DNA of 64,000 nt, taken from assembly GCF_004011695.2 (NCBI RefSeq), contig NC_082415.1:372001-436000 (forward strand), read 5' to 3'. The notes below the pieces were generated by a model, which saw only the letters and a program-made list of their open reading frames with translations, searched no databases and was not told the DNA's origin. Below, piece by piece: positions 45,553-55,654 of the stretch. Each line of letters starts with the position of its first letter. The first letter of the stretch is position 1. The DNA comes from Ascochyta rabiei. Its lineage: Eukaryota > Ascomycota > Dothideomycetes > Pleosporales > Didymellaceae. A program made the position numbers and the translations under genes.

Positions 45553-46470
45553 ATGGCTCCCATAGACGGACCATTCAATCGTACCAGCATGTTGCAGCGC
45601 TCGGGCAGCATTTCGCACGGCAGCTTCGGCCTTAGCAGCGCCGCAGCCAGCGGCGGCACAGAGTTCATGTCGACACTGCCCCCGCCCAAGGCTGATGTCG
45701 ACGGCTGGGACAAGACCAAGCCATGGAACCAGCAGACGGTGCACAGTATCCCGCTCCTGTTCAAAGACGCCATGTCCGTACGCGAAGAGGTGTTTGGCGA
45801 GCAGGGCGTGCCGCTGGAAGCCGAGTTCGACGAGGATGATGCGCGCAGCTGGCACTGGGTCGTCTACGCCTCGGTCGGCACCTCATCTAGCTCACCGCCT
45901 AAGAGCGTCCTCACGCGCAGCGATTCGGGTAACACCCCCGCAGACGATGCTAGACGCGCCTCTGCGACTGCCCAGCGTCTCCCCGTGGGCACCATCCGCC
46001 TCATTCCCCCGCCGCACGGCCCGAACAAGTATGTCGACGACAAGCACCCTGATGCCGACCCACCCAAGGAACTGGGGACCGAGCTCACCCCAGAGCCATA
46101 CGTCAAGCTCGGCCGCCTCTCCGTTCTTTCACCCTACCGCAAGCTCAACCTCTCCAAACTGCTCATCAACTCCGTTCTCGACTTCGCTGCCCAGGAACCA
46201 GACGCTGTCTACATACCTCCTTCCTCGACCACGCGAGAGCTTGCCGCCCTGCAAGGCCCAAACGCTACTCGACCGCTCTCCTGGCAAGGCCTCGTCATGA
46301 TCCACGCCCAAGCGCAGCTGAAGCACATGTGGGAGAAGCACGGCTTCCGCGAGGAGCTCCGCAACGACAATGGCGAGCTCGAGATCGCCGCCGAGCCACA
46401 CTGGATGGAGGAGGGCATCGAGCACGTGGGAATGTGGAAGAGGCTCAAGATTGCACCGGGAAGGTTGTAG
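45553..46470 (+). CDS. GNAT-family N-acetyltransferase
   Basis: Transfers an acetyl group from acetyl-CoA to an unknown amine. Single exon, 305 residues from the ATG in ccATGgc context. The N-terminal 60 residues are Ser/Gly-rich. The acetyltransferase core begins at AMSVREEVFGEQGVPLEAEFDEDD, includes the strand HWVVYASV, a variable Ser-rich insert, VGTIRLIPPP, and the acetyl-CoA binding region KLGRLSVLSPYRKLNLSKLLINSVL (a divergent Q/RxxGxG/A loop). It ends with HMWEKHGFREELRNDNGELEIAAEPHWMEEGIEHVGMWK. The arrangement is like ElaA/Gna1-type fungal proteins often called 'acyl-CoA N-acyltransferase'. The insert of about 45 residues between the first strands is unusual. Confidence 0.85.
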   Translation: MAPIDGPFNRTSMLQRSGSISHGSFGLSSAAASGGTEFMSTLPPPKADVDGWDKTKPWNQQTVHSIPLLFKDAMSVREEVFGEQGVPLEAEFDEDDARSWHWVVYASVGTSSSSPPKSVLTRSDSGNTPADDARRASATAQRLPVGTIRLIPPPHGPNKYVDDKHPDADPPKELGTELTPEPYVKLGRLSVLSPYRKLNLSKLLINSVLDFAAQEPDAVYIPPSSTTRELAALQGPNATRPLSWQGLVMIHAQAQLKHMWEKHGFREELRNDNGELEIAAEPHWMEEGIEHVGMWKRLKIAPGRL

Positions 46471-47984
46471 TCTTCAACCTCCCCTGTCCCTGCATGATGG
46501 ACCTCTTGGAAGACCTTTGCTTACGCTCCCCTCCAGCACGCTCTTGCAGCGCCAGGTAGCAGCCGCTCTCGACAAGGGTCCGCCTAAGTTCCCCATAGGC
46601 GCTGTCCGAGTTGCAGAGCCTATCAACTGAGCCGTCGTTCGATACATGGTTTTACAGGTCTTTGGTTTTGATTTTTTTTGATCGGCTTTCACCCAACATC
46701 ATGGCGTATACCCCCTTGCACAAGATCACGACGACACGATACGAATAGACTCTTCATTGCTTTTCCCAACCGCTAGGCGCATTACTGCGGTGCTGTGGCT
46801 TGCCCGCTTGCAGATGTTGCAGATATAGCATAGTGTAGCATGGCAATTACACTCCCATCTTCACACGCTAGTTTGCTCTCTCTTGGATACCTACGTGAAT
46901 GTCGACACCACAGACTAAATTTCTCTTCTTGCTATGTCCTAGCCACCGGATGCAGGCAAGTCTTGCTTGATCCCACGACGACTGCTACGGGCTGGTAGGT
47001 ATAAAGATCATGCCTCAGTACTCTCCGCCAGCGTCCACGCGAGGTACGCAGTTCAACGACATCATGACTAACACCACGCGCTGCCGAGGCAGCAAGGTCC
47101 CACCTGTTCCAGATTCCCAGTCTATCCTCACAGCGTAGATGGAGTGCTATGATGCTTGTTTCTCTTTACCGGAAGATGTCATGCTGAGTGTTCGAATCGG
47201 GGCCCTGCGAGTGCTCGGAGCTGGCGACGTGGATTTCCTGCGGTGTTCAAAGGTCTTGACAATCGCTACCTTCTGCAATATAACCAAGGACAAGTGGATG
47301 AGAAGCTGCCTGGCAGGGATAATTCCATTCCAGGAGTACTGAAGTGTTAATTGTAAGTCGCGAGTTGAAGAGGTATCAGTCAGCAGTGACCACGGGCATG
47401 CCAACCCTAATGGATACCGTTTTGTCGCCAACGGATCGCTGCGTTCCCGGTGGGTAATTGCAGTTAACGTACCGCGTCAACAGAGTGTGGCTGATGTAGT
47501 ATCTTAACCCGTAACATCGTGAGCAGCGCAAGCTACGATCCCGTCTTGAGAGAAGGACTGATCGAAGGGTAAGAGCTGCGATAAAGGTAAGCGTCTCGCG
47601 ATACTCGACATTGCGGGTCACGCGTTGCAATGCTGACCGTATGGTCCGATGCGAGTGTCACAAAGATACAGCGAGGTTTATGCGACACGATGACTTGTCA
47701 GAAACCTCATCTCCGAATTGGTAGCAGGGAAGTCAATTGCGGATAATTGCAGGGTAGTTTATGCGGGTCCAAGCTTCCTCTATGAGCTCTACTACGTACT
47801 GAGATGGATGGTGTATTTGAGTGTTTTGGTTATGTCCTCGTCTGGCCTTTTTCGTTGTGCATTCAAACTCTTCTCCTTTCGTACTTGAGAGTCTGTAGTT
47901 TGTTGGGCTTCTCTACATTACATCTTTTCTCCTACAATTAAATCGAATAGGACGGCGGTCGATTTTCCACACCTTTGCAAAACC
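46471..47984. other. 1.5 kb without a recognisable gene
   Basis: Short open frames (for example 47139-47342) have no family features. The word GTTCGAATC at 47190-47198 resembles a tRNA T-loop, but no cloverleaf can be drawn around it. Confidence 0.6.
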
Positions 47985-49111
47985 TAGACGTCGAGCCAAC
48001 TCATCATCGATAAAACCCATTCCTCATGCTCAGCGCTGAGCTGCATAACTCAACGCTCAGCTCTGCTCAATACATGGCAATGACAAGATTTGGCAAAATA
48101 TGAGGGACATGCATATCAACACGTTGCTGGGATCGGTCTCTTGGCAGCGAATCGAGCCTGATGAAAGAAGATTCGACTTCTCCAACCTCGACGCTATCAT
48201 CCTGGCGGCTCGTGAGTACAACATAAACCTTTTTGTTGTGGTTCGGCAGTTTCAAGAACGCGCTATCAATATACGTGCCAGCTTGGGTGAAGAAGGACAT
48301 AAAGCGTTTCCCCAGGGTGCACACTGTGGAAGCTGGAAATCGCAAACGCACACTGGAACTTCTCAGCCCACTCTCTGAGAATAGCTGGACAGCCGACGCA
48401 AAAGCTTTTGCAAAGCTGGTGGCGCACCTGAAGGAGTTCGACAGTCAGCACTGCATTGTGCTGATGGTACAGGTCGAGAACGAGACGGGATCACTAGGCG
48501 ACTTCAAAGACCGATCCAAAATCGCAGAAAGGCGCATCATTTTCATACGACATTCATCCAGATATTTGCTGGCTTTTAGAAGCGGGATCGGTGGGTGAGC
48601 GCCGCTTATACGGAAAACCCATGCATTATGGCTAACCACCCACAGCTCAGCGCGTGAAACGGATCGCTTTCAAGACCTTGTGTCCCCTGTCAGTCTCCGC
48701 ATCAACCCCGGATTCCCACCCCATGGCACTGGCGGCGTATAGTAATAGTCGGAAAATGTGCCACCGTGCTCGACAGTACGAATGTATACCTGCGTCATGA
48801 TGGAGACCTTTTGAGATGAACATCCAGGCGCACCTGTTTCGTTCTTTTATCACTCTGATTTTACATCTCGAGGGGACTTCACTGCGGACAACAACCAAGA
48901 CATAGACATTTTGCATCGTGAGGATGTCGCTGTTCCATTCCAGCCACGCGAGGACGACATCCCGAGTTCCGGGAGCCGTACCTTATCATGTCATTCTTGC
49001 TCGGCTCGACCATATTGGATTCAGATGGCAGCCTTCTCAACGGACTTCAGAGGACGCCAACGTGACAAGCATGTACGCACATGAGCCCGTGTCGGTGAAG
49101 ATGGAGAGCTA
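47985..49111 (+). pseudogene. GH35-type (DUF5597) beta-galactosidase remnant
   Basis: Fragments in successive frames recover the N-terminal barrel of a GH35/DUF5597 glycosidase. PFLMLSAELHNSTLSSAQYM (about 48015-48075) is followed, after a frame change, by MRDMHINTLLGSVSWQRIEP and FDFSNLDAIILAAREYNINL. After a second change near 48230 come WFGSFKNALSIYVPAWVKKD, RTLELLSPLSENSWTADAKA and VLMVQVENETGSLGDFKDRS. The last contains the NE acid/base pair typical of clan A. Beyond about 48600 only weak traces remain, with stops. The C-terminal half of a normal gene (about 550 residues) is unrecognisable. It lies directly before a decayed sugar-transporter gene on the same strand. Confidence 0.75.
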
Positions 49112-49139
49112 GTAGATGCAGACTTCCACCATCCTACCG

Positions 49140-50560
49140 GCTCACGGCTGGGTCTGCTAGGAGCCTTCCCAGGCTTCGGAGGTCAGTGAAGGATACAGTA
49201 AACATGCAGGACCAATACTGACGTCGTTGGCCTTCTCAGGGTTTGCTGCCCTACTCTTCACTGCCTACATTGCCGACATCCTTGGCCGACGTATGGGCAC
49301 AGCAATCGGCTGTGTCCTTGTCATCATTGGATTCATCATCCAAGCGCTACCACAAGCCAGCAACCCCAACGCGATGTTCCTCGCGGGCAGGTTCATTATG
49401 GAAATGTACGTTTCCCACTAAAAAACCGTCAAAGTTGTATGTCGGCTGACGTAAACACAGGGGCAGCAACATCTTCAACAAAACCTGTCCACTCCTGATC
49501 ACCAAGGCCTCCCACCCACGACACATAGGTCGGGTAACGACCATTTACAACACCCTTTGGTACATGGGCTCCATCTTTGCTGCTTGGACCACATACGGTA
49601 CGCTCACACACATCACCTCGGACCTGTCCTGGAGACTGCCCATTGGACTCCAGTGTGCCATGCCAGACATTCAGCTGCTCTTCGTATAATTGCTACCGGA
49701 AAGCTCTCGTTGGTTGATCAGCAAGGACAAGCATGAGTCCGTAAAGAAAGTGCTTACTAAATACCACGGCAATGGTGATGATAAAGATTTTATTAATTGG
49801 GAACGCAGTGAGATCAGTTAGATACTCGAGGTGGAGAAGACTGCAAGCGCTTCCAGCGGGTGGCACGAGCTCATAGGAACGTCTGGCAACAGGAAGAGAC
49901 GCTTGCTGATCATCCTGAGTGCCATCTTCTCCCAGTGCTCCGGCAATGGTCTCGTCAGTAATGGTGGCCTGACAATCTGGTGTTTTGTCGTATCTCTCGG
50001 TCGCACCTTCCTCGTAGATCGCATCGGTCGTCGCACACTATTCCTTAGTGTTAGCGTAGGTATACTCATCGCGTTCACCATGTAAACCGCCTGTAGCGCT
50101 GTGTATGCACAGGCAGGCGACTCGAGTGCAGGCTTGGTTGTGCTTCATTTTTTATGGTGCTGCAGGTATTGCTTGGCCCGGACTGACTGTATCGTACATA
50201 GTCGAGATTCTTCCCTTCAACATTCGTGCTAAAGGACTTACACTTTGCTTCGTCTTCACGTCGCTGTCTGGCGTGTTCAATCAATATGTGAACCTCATCG
50301 GCATCGAGGCACTAGGCTGGTGAGTCATCATACTTTTACTGAAAGCAAGGAATACGTTCTGACCAGTTCATAGGACGTTCTACATCGTGTACGTTGTAGT
50401 ACTTGTGCTGGAGTGTCTAGTCATCTACTTCCCCTCCGTTGAGACCAGGGGTCCAGTGAGTACTCCCCAAGCAAGGATGAGTAGAATATTTCCTGACTGT
50501 GAACTAGACCCTGGAGGAGATCGCTATCCTCTTCAACAGTGAAGACGCTAACGTAGCGGT
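49140..50560 (+). pseudogene. MFS sugar/lactose-permease-type transporter remnant
   Basis: Order of recognisable pieces on plus: GFAALLFTAYIADILGRRMG (49240), the intron-separated GRFIMEM / SNIFNKTCPLLITKASHPRH (49450-49510), NTLWYMGSIFAAWTTYG, LLPESSRWLISKDKHESVKK, RRLLIILSAIFSQCSGNGLV, then NGGLTIWCF joined directly to DRIGRRTLFLSVSVGI, IAWPGLTVSYIVEILPFNIRAKGLTLCF and, after an intron, TFYIVYVVVLVLECLVIYF with VETRG...TLEEIAILFN. Stops occur at 49687 (TAA), about 49819 (TAG) and 50083 (TAA). The segment between SGNGLV and NGGLTIW lacks the usual transmembrane helix 7 start, so there is an internal deletion. The consensus is closest to fungal lactose permeases and hexose transporters. Not functional. 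Confidence 0.82.
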
Positions 50561-50698
50561 ACGAACGTAGTGCTGGGTACAAATGGTGAATCGAAAGGTA
50601 GTTTGCAATACAAGTACTGTGGCTCTCTCACGACCGTGGACCCTCCCGTGCATCCAAGACTTCGATGCACCATTCTGTGCTTGGTGCGCTCGAACAGC

Positions 50699-51175
50699 TC
50701 ACCACGGCAGCGCCTCGGGCCCGCGCTCCATCTGTGCAACCCTACTCCTCCTGGCTTCTGCCTTCTCCTCCGCGTCACCATATCCGTGTCCTCTTTCCCA
50801 TCTCCCCCTCACCCTCCTTATAGCGAAACGGCCAACCCCCCAAACTGAACTGGCGATGATTGTGCCCGCAATGCCTGTTGGTGCAAGCACGAAGCCCGCG
50901 CCACTGACAAAAGTGCCGATTGCACCTGCTCCTATTGTAGCAACTAAAGAGCCAATGGCGACATACTTGGCATAGCGCACGATGCGCCAGAAGAAGAATA
51001 TCAAACTGGATCGCAGCACGCGTAGGAGTGCGCGAGTGCGGCGAGATGAGACAGCGCCAGCGCCTGCCGTTTTGGGGTTGTAGAGATAGCGGAGGTTTTG
51101 TTTTGTTGTGGCGAGAGCAGAGCGTGAGTGAGCATCTATTGCAGCATCGTGATTGTCGGCAGAGCGAGGTGCCAT
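50699..51175 (-). CDS. Small hypothetical membrane protein
   Basis: Single exon, 158 residues, ATG at 51175 (tcgcgATGgca context). No family recognised. Two hydrophobic stretches are adjacent: SSLIFFFWRIVRYAKYVAIG and LVATIGAGAIGTFVSGAGFVLAPTGIAGTI, the second Gly/Ala-rich. They are flanked by basic, Arg-rich segments on both sides (SSRRTRALLRVLR and RRVRGRWERG). This fits an organelle inner-membrane or ER hairpin protein; the Arg-rich N-terminal third could serve mitochondrial import. It sits next to the transporter remnant, in the opposite direction, but shows no decay. Confidence 0.6.
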   Translation of the reverse strand: MAPRSADNHDAAIDAHSRSALATTKQNLRYLYNPKTAGAGAVSSRRTRALLRVLRSSLIFFFWRIVRYAKYVAIGSLVATIGAGAIGTFVSGAGFVLAPTGIAGTIIASSVWGVGRFAIRRVRGRWERGHGYGDAEEKAEARRSRVAQMERGPEALPW

Positions 51176-51617
51176 CGCGAGTACGTTGAGAAAGTGTAGT
51201 TGAATGCAGAACCGTTAATCTCTGGAAGCTCTCAAAGTAAGGATAGCTAGCTCATGACGTCACATCAAATGTCAGTTAATGCAACCACACAATCTTGGTG
51301 TCTCAGTCAAAGTTCAAGCTCCAAACTCTGGACTGGTTTTTATTCGAGATGCAGGAAAGGAGAACCTTTAGAATGTACAGCTGCTTGAGATGCAACCATA
51401 GTGCCGACATCGGACATGAGGGCGTTGCCCCTCTCCGCTCCACGCATTGCCGATGGTAACCATTTGTTTTGAGATGCCGTCCTCCGTATCAACAGCAATA
51501 CCGAGACTCAAGAAGACACAATGATACCAGGTTTTGTTTTCAAGCTATCATCCTAAACAAATCATCATACGCGATCGACTCCAGATCCATCACTCGCTTG
51601 CTCACATCGATACCACC

Positions 51618-52649
51618 ATGTCCGGTTCATTCTGGATACAAACCGAAGACTGGCACACAGCCGGCGAACCTTTCCGCATCGTCGCCCATCTCCCAGCTGA
51701 TTCCCTCCCAGGTGCATCAACAGTAGCAGAACGCCGCTTCGCCATCCTCAAAACCCCCGACCACCCCCTCGATATCCTCCGAAAGAAACTATGTCACGAG
51801 CCAAGAGGCCACTCGGACATGTATGGTGGTTTTATCACCCCACCAAACGACTCTGGCGCGCATTTTGGTGTGCTGTTCTGGCACGCTGAAGGCTTCTCCA
51901 CGGCGTGCGGTCACGGGACTATGGCGTTGGGGTACTGGGCTGTTACCAAGGGATTGGTCAAGGCGCCTGAGGGGGATGGAGTGGTCGATGTGGTTGTCGA
52001 TGTACCATCAGGTCGTGTTGTAGCTACCGTTGCAGTAGAACATGGAAAGCCAGTGCATGCTGATTTTGTCAACGTGTTGAGTTATCAGCTGGAGAAGGGT
52101 TTGTTGGTTGAAGTTCCCTCGCGAGGCGTTAGTGTCGTTGCCGATCTGGCGTTTGGCGGTGCAGTGTATGCGACGGTCGATGCAGCGCAGTTTGGTCTGA
52201 GAGTGGAGCCAAAGAACACAAACCAGTTCATTCAGCTGGGGCGAGAGATCAAGAAGAGTCTGGGAACAAGAGCACATTACAGCACTTATGATTGCTATGG
52301 CGTCATCTTCTTCCATGAAGACGACAAGAGTGCAGATCCTGTAAGGCAGACAAACGTCACTGTCTTTGCTGACGGGCAGATCGACCGGTCCCCTTGTGGT
52401 TCTGGGACCTGTGCAAGACTAGCAGTGCTTGTGGCAGAAGGCAGAGTCGGAGCAGGTCGATCGAAACTGATACACGGATCGATTATCGGGTCAACGTTCG
52501 AGGGAGAAGTCCTGTCGGAGGAGAAGAGTCCTATCGAAGGCGGTGCACCAGCTTGCATACCACGGGTGCGGGGCCACGCGAATTTGGTAGGGAGAATGAG
52601 CTTTTTCATTGATCCACAAGATCCAGTCCTGCCGTTTACGCTACGATAG
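51618..52649 (+). CDS. Proline racemase / hydroxyproline epimerase family enzyme
   Basis: Cofactor-independent enzyme family acting on proline or hydroxyprolines. Single exon, 343 residues from the ATG in accATGtcc context. Both catalytic cysteines are present: Cys97 in TACGHGTMALG and Cys260 in DRSPCGSGTCA. This favours a racemase or 4-hydroxyproline 2-epimerase; trans-3-hydroxyproline dehydratases have Thr at the second position. The N-terminus has the family substrate segment DWHTAGEPFRIVAHLPAD (HTxGEP). The PHADFVNVLSY-like segment and VVADLAFGGAVYATVDA are also typical. No signal peptide, so cytosolic, probably for use of D-amino acids or collagen/plant cell-wall hydroxyproline. The substrate cannot be decided from sequence. 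Confidence 0.93.
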   Translation: MSGSFWIQTEDWHTAGEPFRIVAHLPADSLPGASTVAERRFAILKTPDHPLDILRKKLCHEPRGHSDMYGGFITPPNDSGAHFGVLFWHAEGFSTACGHGTMALGYWAVTKGLVKAPEGDGVVDVVVDVPSGRVVATVAVEHGKPVHADFVNVLSYQLEKGLLVEVPSRGVSVVADLAFGGAVYATVDAAQFGLRVEPKNTNQFIQLGREIKKSLGTRAHYSTYDCYGVIFFHEDDKSADPVRQTNVTVFADGQIDRSPCGSGTCARLAVLVAEGRVGAGRSKLIHGSIIGSTFEGEVLSEEKSPIEGGAPACIPRVRGHANLVGRMSFFIDPQDPVLPFTLR

Positions 52650-52676
52650 ATCAATGCATTCTCGCTGCTATGCCTG

Positions 52677-53427
52677 CTAGCCAAACAGGAGCTTCTTCAC
52701 CTCAGGCCCCGCTACACAACCAACGGCAGCTGGCCACCCTCCAACAGCTCCAAAGGCCCAACCGTACGCTGCTTTGTGAACATAATACACCCCTCCCAGC
52801 AGCACATTTGCGACATCAAACGCAAGATTCTTCTCAGTCTCCACCTTCATGGCCAGTCTGTTCCCTTGGTCGTCGAGCCCCAGTTCCATTATGAGCTCCT
52901 TGGTGTGTCCGGACTGAGGAATGTCGACCTCATGGTTGATACTTGCGGAGTCGATGAGGTTGTATGCTAGCATGATCCTGGCTGGATTGCCCCAAAAAGA
53001 CATCCAGCCACCCCACTCGCCTGTCGAGATAGTGATGGTCCCCTTCTGTCCTACTTGGGTCTTGTTGCCGTGCACTAAGATTTCTCCAGATAGCATGAAG
53101 TCGATGCAAGCTGTGGGGCCGGTCCCGGAGTCGAAGTTACTCAGCGACGTCAGGACAACTTCTCCCATGCGGCCATAGTTAATTGTAGGCGAGACTTCAA
53201 GCGGAAAGACGCTCTTCTTGTCGTTGAGCTAGGGACGTCGATGATAAGCTTTGTGCGTCATGTGAGGCTTATCCCCTTACCGATGAGTTCTTGTGAATAC
53301 CTGCAAACGTAGGCCACTATTGGCTGTTGCCTTGGGGAATGTCGAACCGGACGTCGGTGATGAACATCTTGAGACCCTCTGGCAAGGTCGCAATCTTCAA
53401 GAGCTGGCTCACAGATCCGCGAGGCAT
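52677..53427 (-). CDS. Uncharacterised gene with an in-frame TAG in exon 1
   Basis: Model 53427-53281 plus 53228-52677 (52-bp intron gtaagg...cctag). Both exons keep phase 0, but codon 37 is TAG (53319-53317, context CAA TAG TGG). If read through, the product is about 232 residues: MPRGSVSQLLKIATLPEGLK and FITDVRFDIPQGNSQ before the stop, then WPTFAGIHKNSS, LNDKKSVFPLEVSPTINYG and the rest to VKKLLFG. I recognise no family; the C-terminal half is Gly/Val/Ala-rich and mildly hydrophobic, and a beta-rich lectin- or membrane-associated fold is conceivable. Initiation at a downstream ATG (for example 53168) is an alternative. A TATA-like box lies 85 bp upstream. It may be a young pseudogene. It overlaps nothing; the stop is 27 bp from the end of the racemase gene (tail to tail). 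Confidence 0.45.
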
Positions 53428-53511
53428 TTTGGCAAGAGTTCCGATTTACAATCTGCGCAATGGGAATTGTATGGTAGCTGGAGGACTTCAAGGGGCGATC
53501 TGGAGACAGGT

Positions 53512-53518
53512 TATATAA
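53512..53518 (-). promoter_or_regulatory. TATA-like box upstream of the TAG-containing gene
   Basis: TTATATA on the minus strand, about 85 bp before the ATG at 53427, the best TATA-like element I noticed in the window. Confidence 0.45.
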
Positions 53519-53519
53519 G

Positions 53520-54721
53520 AACAAGCTAATACAAACTCTTTCACTACATTGGCCGAACTACGCAAGAGGTAATGATCATCATCACTCTCGCAAGCTGTCA
53601 ACGGAGTCGCCGTCCCCGAAGCCATTCAGGCTTCCCAATTTATCAGCTGGCCAGGACGGGTTGCCGTTTCCGGCCATTGGCGAAGCGGTACAGCGAGAGA
53701 ATGCGCGAGCTACTTGACTGACGCGAGGTGAGAAGCTGAGAAGATAGCCAGAAGTGGATTGAGAGGGCTGTTTGTGCTATTTGCTGTAGTGGGTGTGATG
53801 CTTGTAAGGAGTGGAGTTGGATAGATGGACCATCGGGTTGAACGGCGGTTTAGTGTGATCGCATGGTATGTTGTACCTGTAAGCCATAGCTAAAGATTAA
53901 ACGCTCTCTAGTTGTGGTTCTCGCGTGGAGTGAATCGCCGCTCTGATACATATGGTAGTGGTAGGATACTTATCGGTGGGAAGGAGGTGCACAAAAGTTC
54001 GACTACTGCATTGACTGGAAAAATATAGACCATTGTAGATGCTAGGATTAGGATCATGGAGTGACAAGAACAGTTTTTGGAAAAGTGGCAAGGCAGCCTG
54101 GATGCAGGATCTATGTCAATATATATGCACTAGTAGAATAACGCCGAAAAAACGGCTGATGGCATTGCATATAGTTGACGCCGCAACAGCTGCAGGAACT
54201 GAGCATCGAAAATGACTCAACCATCGTTCTTGGGGACAGCTTCCACGTAGCGACCAAGTACAACATACTCAGGAAAAGCCTAAACCGAACGCCAGCCTGA
54301 GCCGAGCAAAGTGCACAGCACACTGGCCAGCAGCCGGTGAGACGCTGGCGGTCGGACCTCGAGCACGGGTCTCTGCGCGTGACGGACCTTATGTCTTTGC
54401 TTGTTGAAAACTTTGCCTGCTTCTTCCTCTTCTTCTTCCTGTGTCGACACGTATGGCTCTCCATTCCGAACTCAAAGACGACATGCAGTGATGTCAGAAC
54501 ACAATTCGTACAGGCGACTGACGGCTGGATCAAGCATCGAGGCTGGCTTAGCCAGTCCGCGCCCGGGTCCACGAACACCCCATCTAGGTACTGAAGCCAT
54601 ACTACTCATGGCATGGAATCGACACATCGGTTCCATGGATACTGGGTGTGAGCCGTAGTCGGGACAGTAGGCCACGGGAATCTATTGTGTCCAGAAATGT
54701 TTACATCGACGGGCCAAGCAT
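53520..54721. other. 1.2 kb without a recognisable gene
   Basis: No family content in any frame. A minus frame (54578-54111) is open for 155 codons but looks random and has a poly-Lys run only. Confidence 0.6.
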
Positions 54722-55654
54722 TCAGCGACGCTTCTTCTGCAGCCCAAATGCACCTCGGAAGCCTCTCTGATGCTCTTGCGACCTGCGCTTCCTATCTCGA
54801 CTCGAGGATGAGCTCTTCTTCTCGAGCAAAGCCCTCGCTCGAGGGTCTACTCTGAACAAGCGACAGCGACACGACTCGTCTGGGTCCAGCCCGCAGTTGA
54901 ATAGCATTCTCAGGATGGCCAGGGCATCGTCCCGTGGATTCCCAGAGGGCAGGTCAAACCGATCGAAGGTGGGAAAGCCAGGACTCGTGGTGTCGAGCAA
55001 GGAGCGAACATGGCTGAAGCGCTCCTTTGGCGCGACAATCTTCGCGTTTGGGTCCGCTTTTTGCTCGAGCAGACGTCGCACGCCGTCTACATAGCGATTG
55101 CGGCAAGCGAGCTGCAGCGGCGTCTCGCCATTGCGCCCAACAGCGGCGTCGATGGTCCACAGCTGGCTCTTGAGCACGTCGATGATGGCTGCGTTTTTGG
55201 CCGCATAGGCATACTCGAAGGGGCCGAGCCCAACGCCGCGTAGAGCAACGACGAGGGCGCCAGCTCCCACGAGCAGCTCCACCATGGCCAGGTTGCGACG
55301 CTGCACGGCATAGCAGAGCGGCGTGGAGCTGCCGCTGTTGGGAACATTGCGGCCCCAGTAGCGCCCAACACGTGGAATGTTGGCGCGTTCCAGGAAATGC
55401 GGCGAGGTTTCCAGGTTCGCGCCGAGATGGATGAGCTGGCGCGCAAAGTCGGTGTGGTTGTTGGCAGCGGCCCAGAGCAGCGCTGTGCTGCCGTGGTGGG
55501 CGATGTTGTTCTGCAGCAGCGGCTCCCACAGCACGTTGCTGAGGTAGCGGTTGGTGCACACCAGCCTGCTGATGTTGGTCTGGTCGAGGAACGACTCGGC
55601 GAGCAGCAGCAGCAGCTCGGTGGGCAGCGCGAGCAGACCGGCAACAGGCGCCAT
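54722..55654 (-). CDS. F-box and ankyrin-repeat protein
   Basis: Single exon, 310 residues from the ATG at 55654 (gcgccATGatg on plus complement; Kozak-like). Residues about 8-48 form an F-box-like motif, LLALPTELLLLLAESFLDQT-N-ISRLVCTNRYLSNVLW, which in fungi links ankyrin proteins to the Skp1-Cullin ubiquitin ligase. Ankyrin units follow: GSTALLWAAANNHTDFARQL with IHLGANL, SSTPLCYAVQRRNLAMVELL with VGAGA, a degenerate third (FEYAYAAKNAAIIDVLKSQL) and GETPLQLACRNRYVDGVRRL with LEQKADPNA. The C-terminus is strongly basic (SSSSSRDRKRRSQEHQRG, LQKKRR), a likely nuclear signal. The target protein is unknown. The frame is open upstream but only from non-ATG codons. Confidence 0.85.
   Translation of the reverse strand: MAPVAGLLALPTELLLLLAESFLDQTNISRLVCTNRYLSNVLWEPLLQNNIAHHGSTALLWAAANNHTDFARQLIHLGANLETSPHFLERANIPRVGRYWGRNVPNSGSSTPLCYAVQRRNLAMVELLVGAGALVVALRGVGLGPFEYAYAAKNAAIIDVLKSQLWTIDAAVGRNGETPLQLACRNRYVDGVRRLLEQKADPNAKIVAPKERFSHVRSLLDTTSPGFPTFDRFDLPSGNPRDDALAILRMLFNCGLDPDESCRCRLFRVDPRARALLEKKSSSSSRDRKRRSQEHQRGFRGAFGLQKKRR

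Noticed and set aside
47185..47205. tRNA T-loop-like word GTTCGAATC
   Set aside because: No matching acceptor, D-arm or anticodon stem can be formed around it on either strand.
42553..52649. Secondary-metabolite or fatty-alcohol catabolic cluster
   Set aside because: No PKS, NRPS, terpene cyclase, P450 or pathway-specific regulator is present; the oxidase, acetyltransferase and racemase have no evident common pathway.
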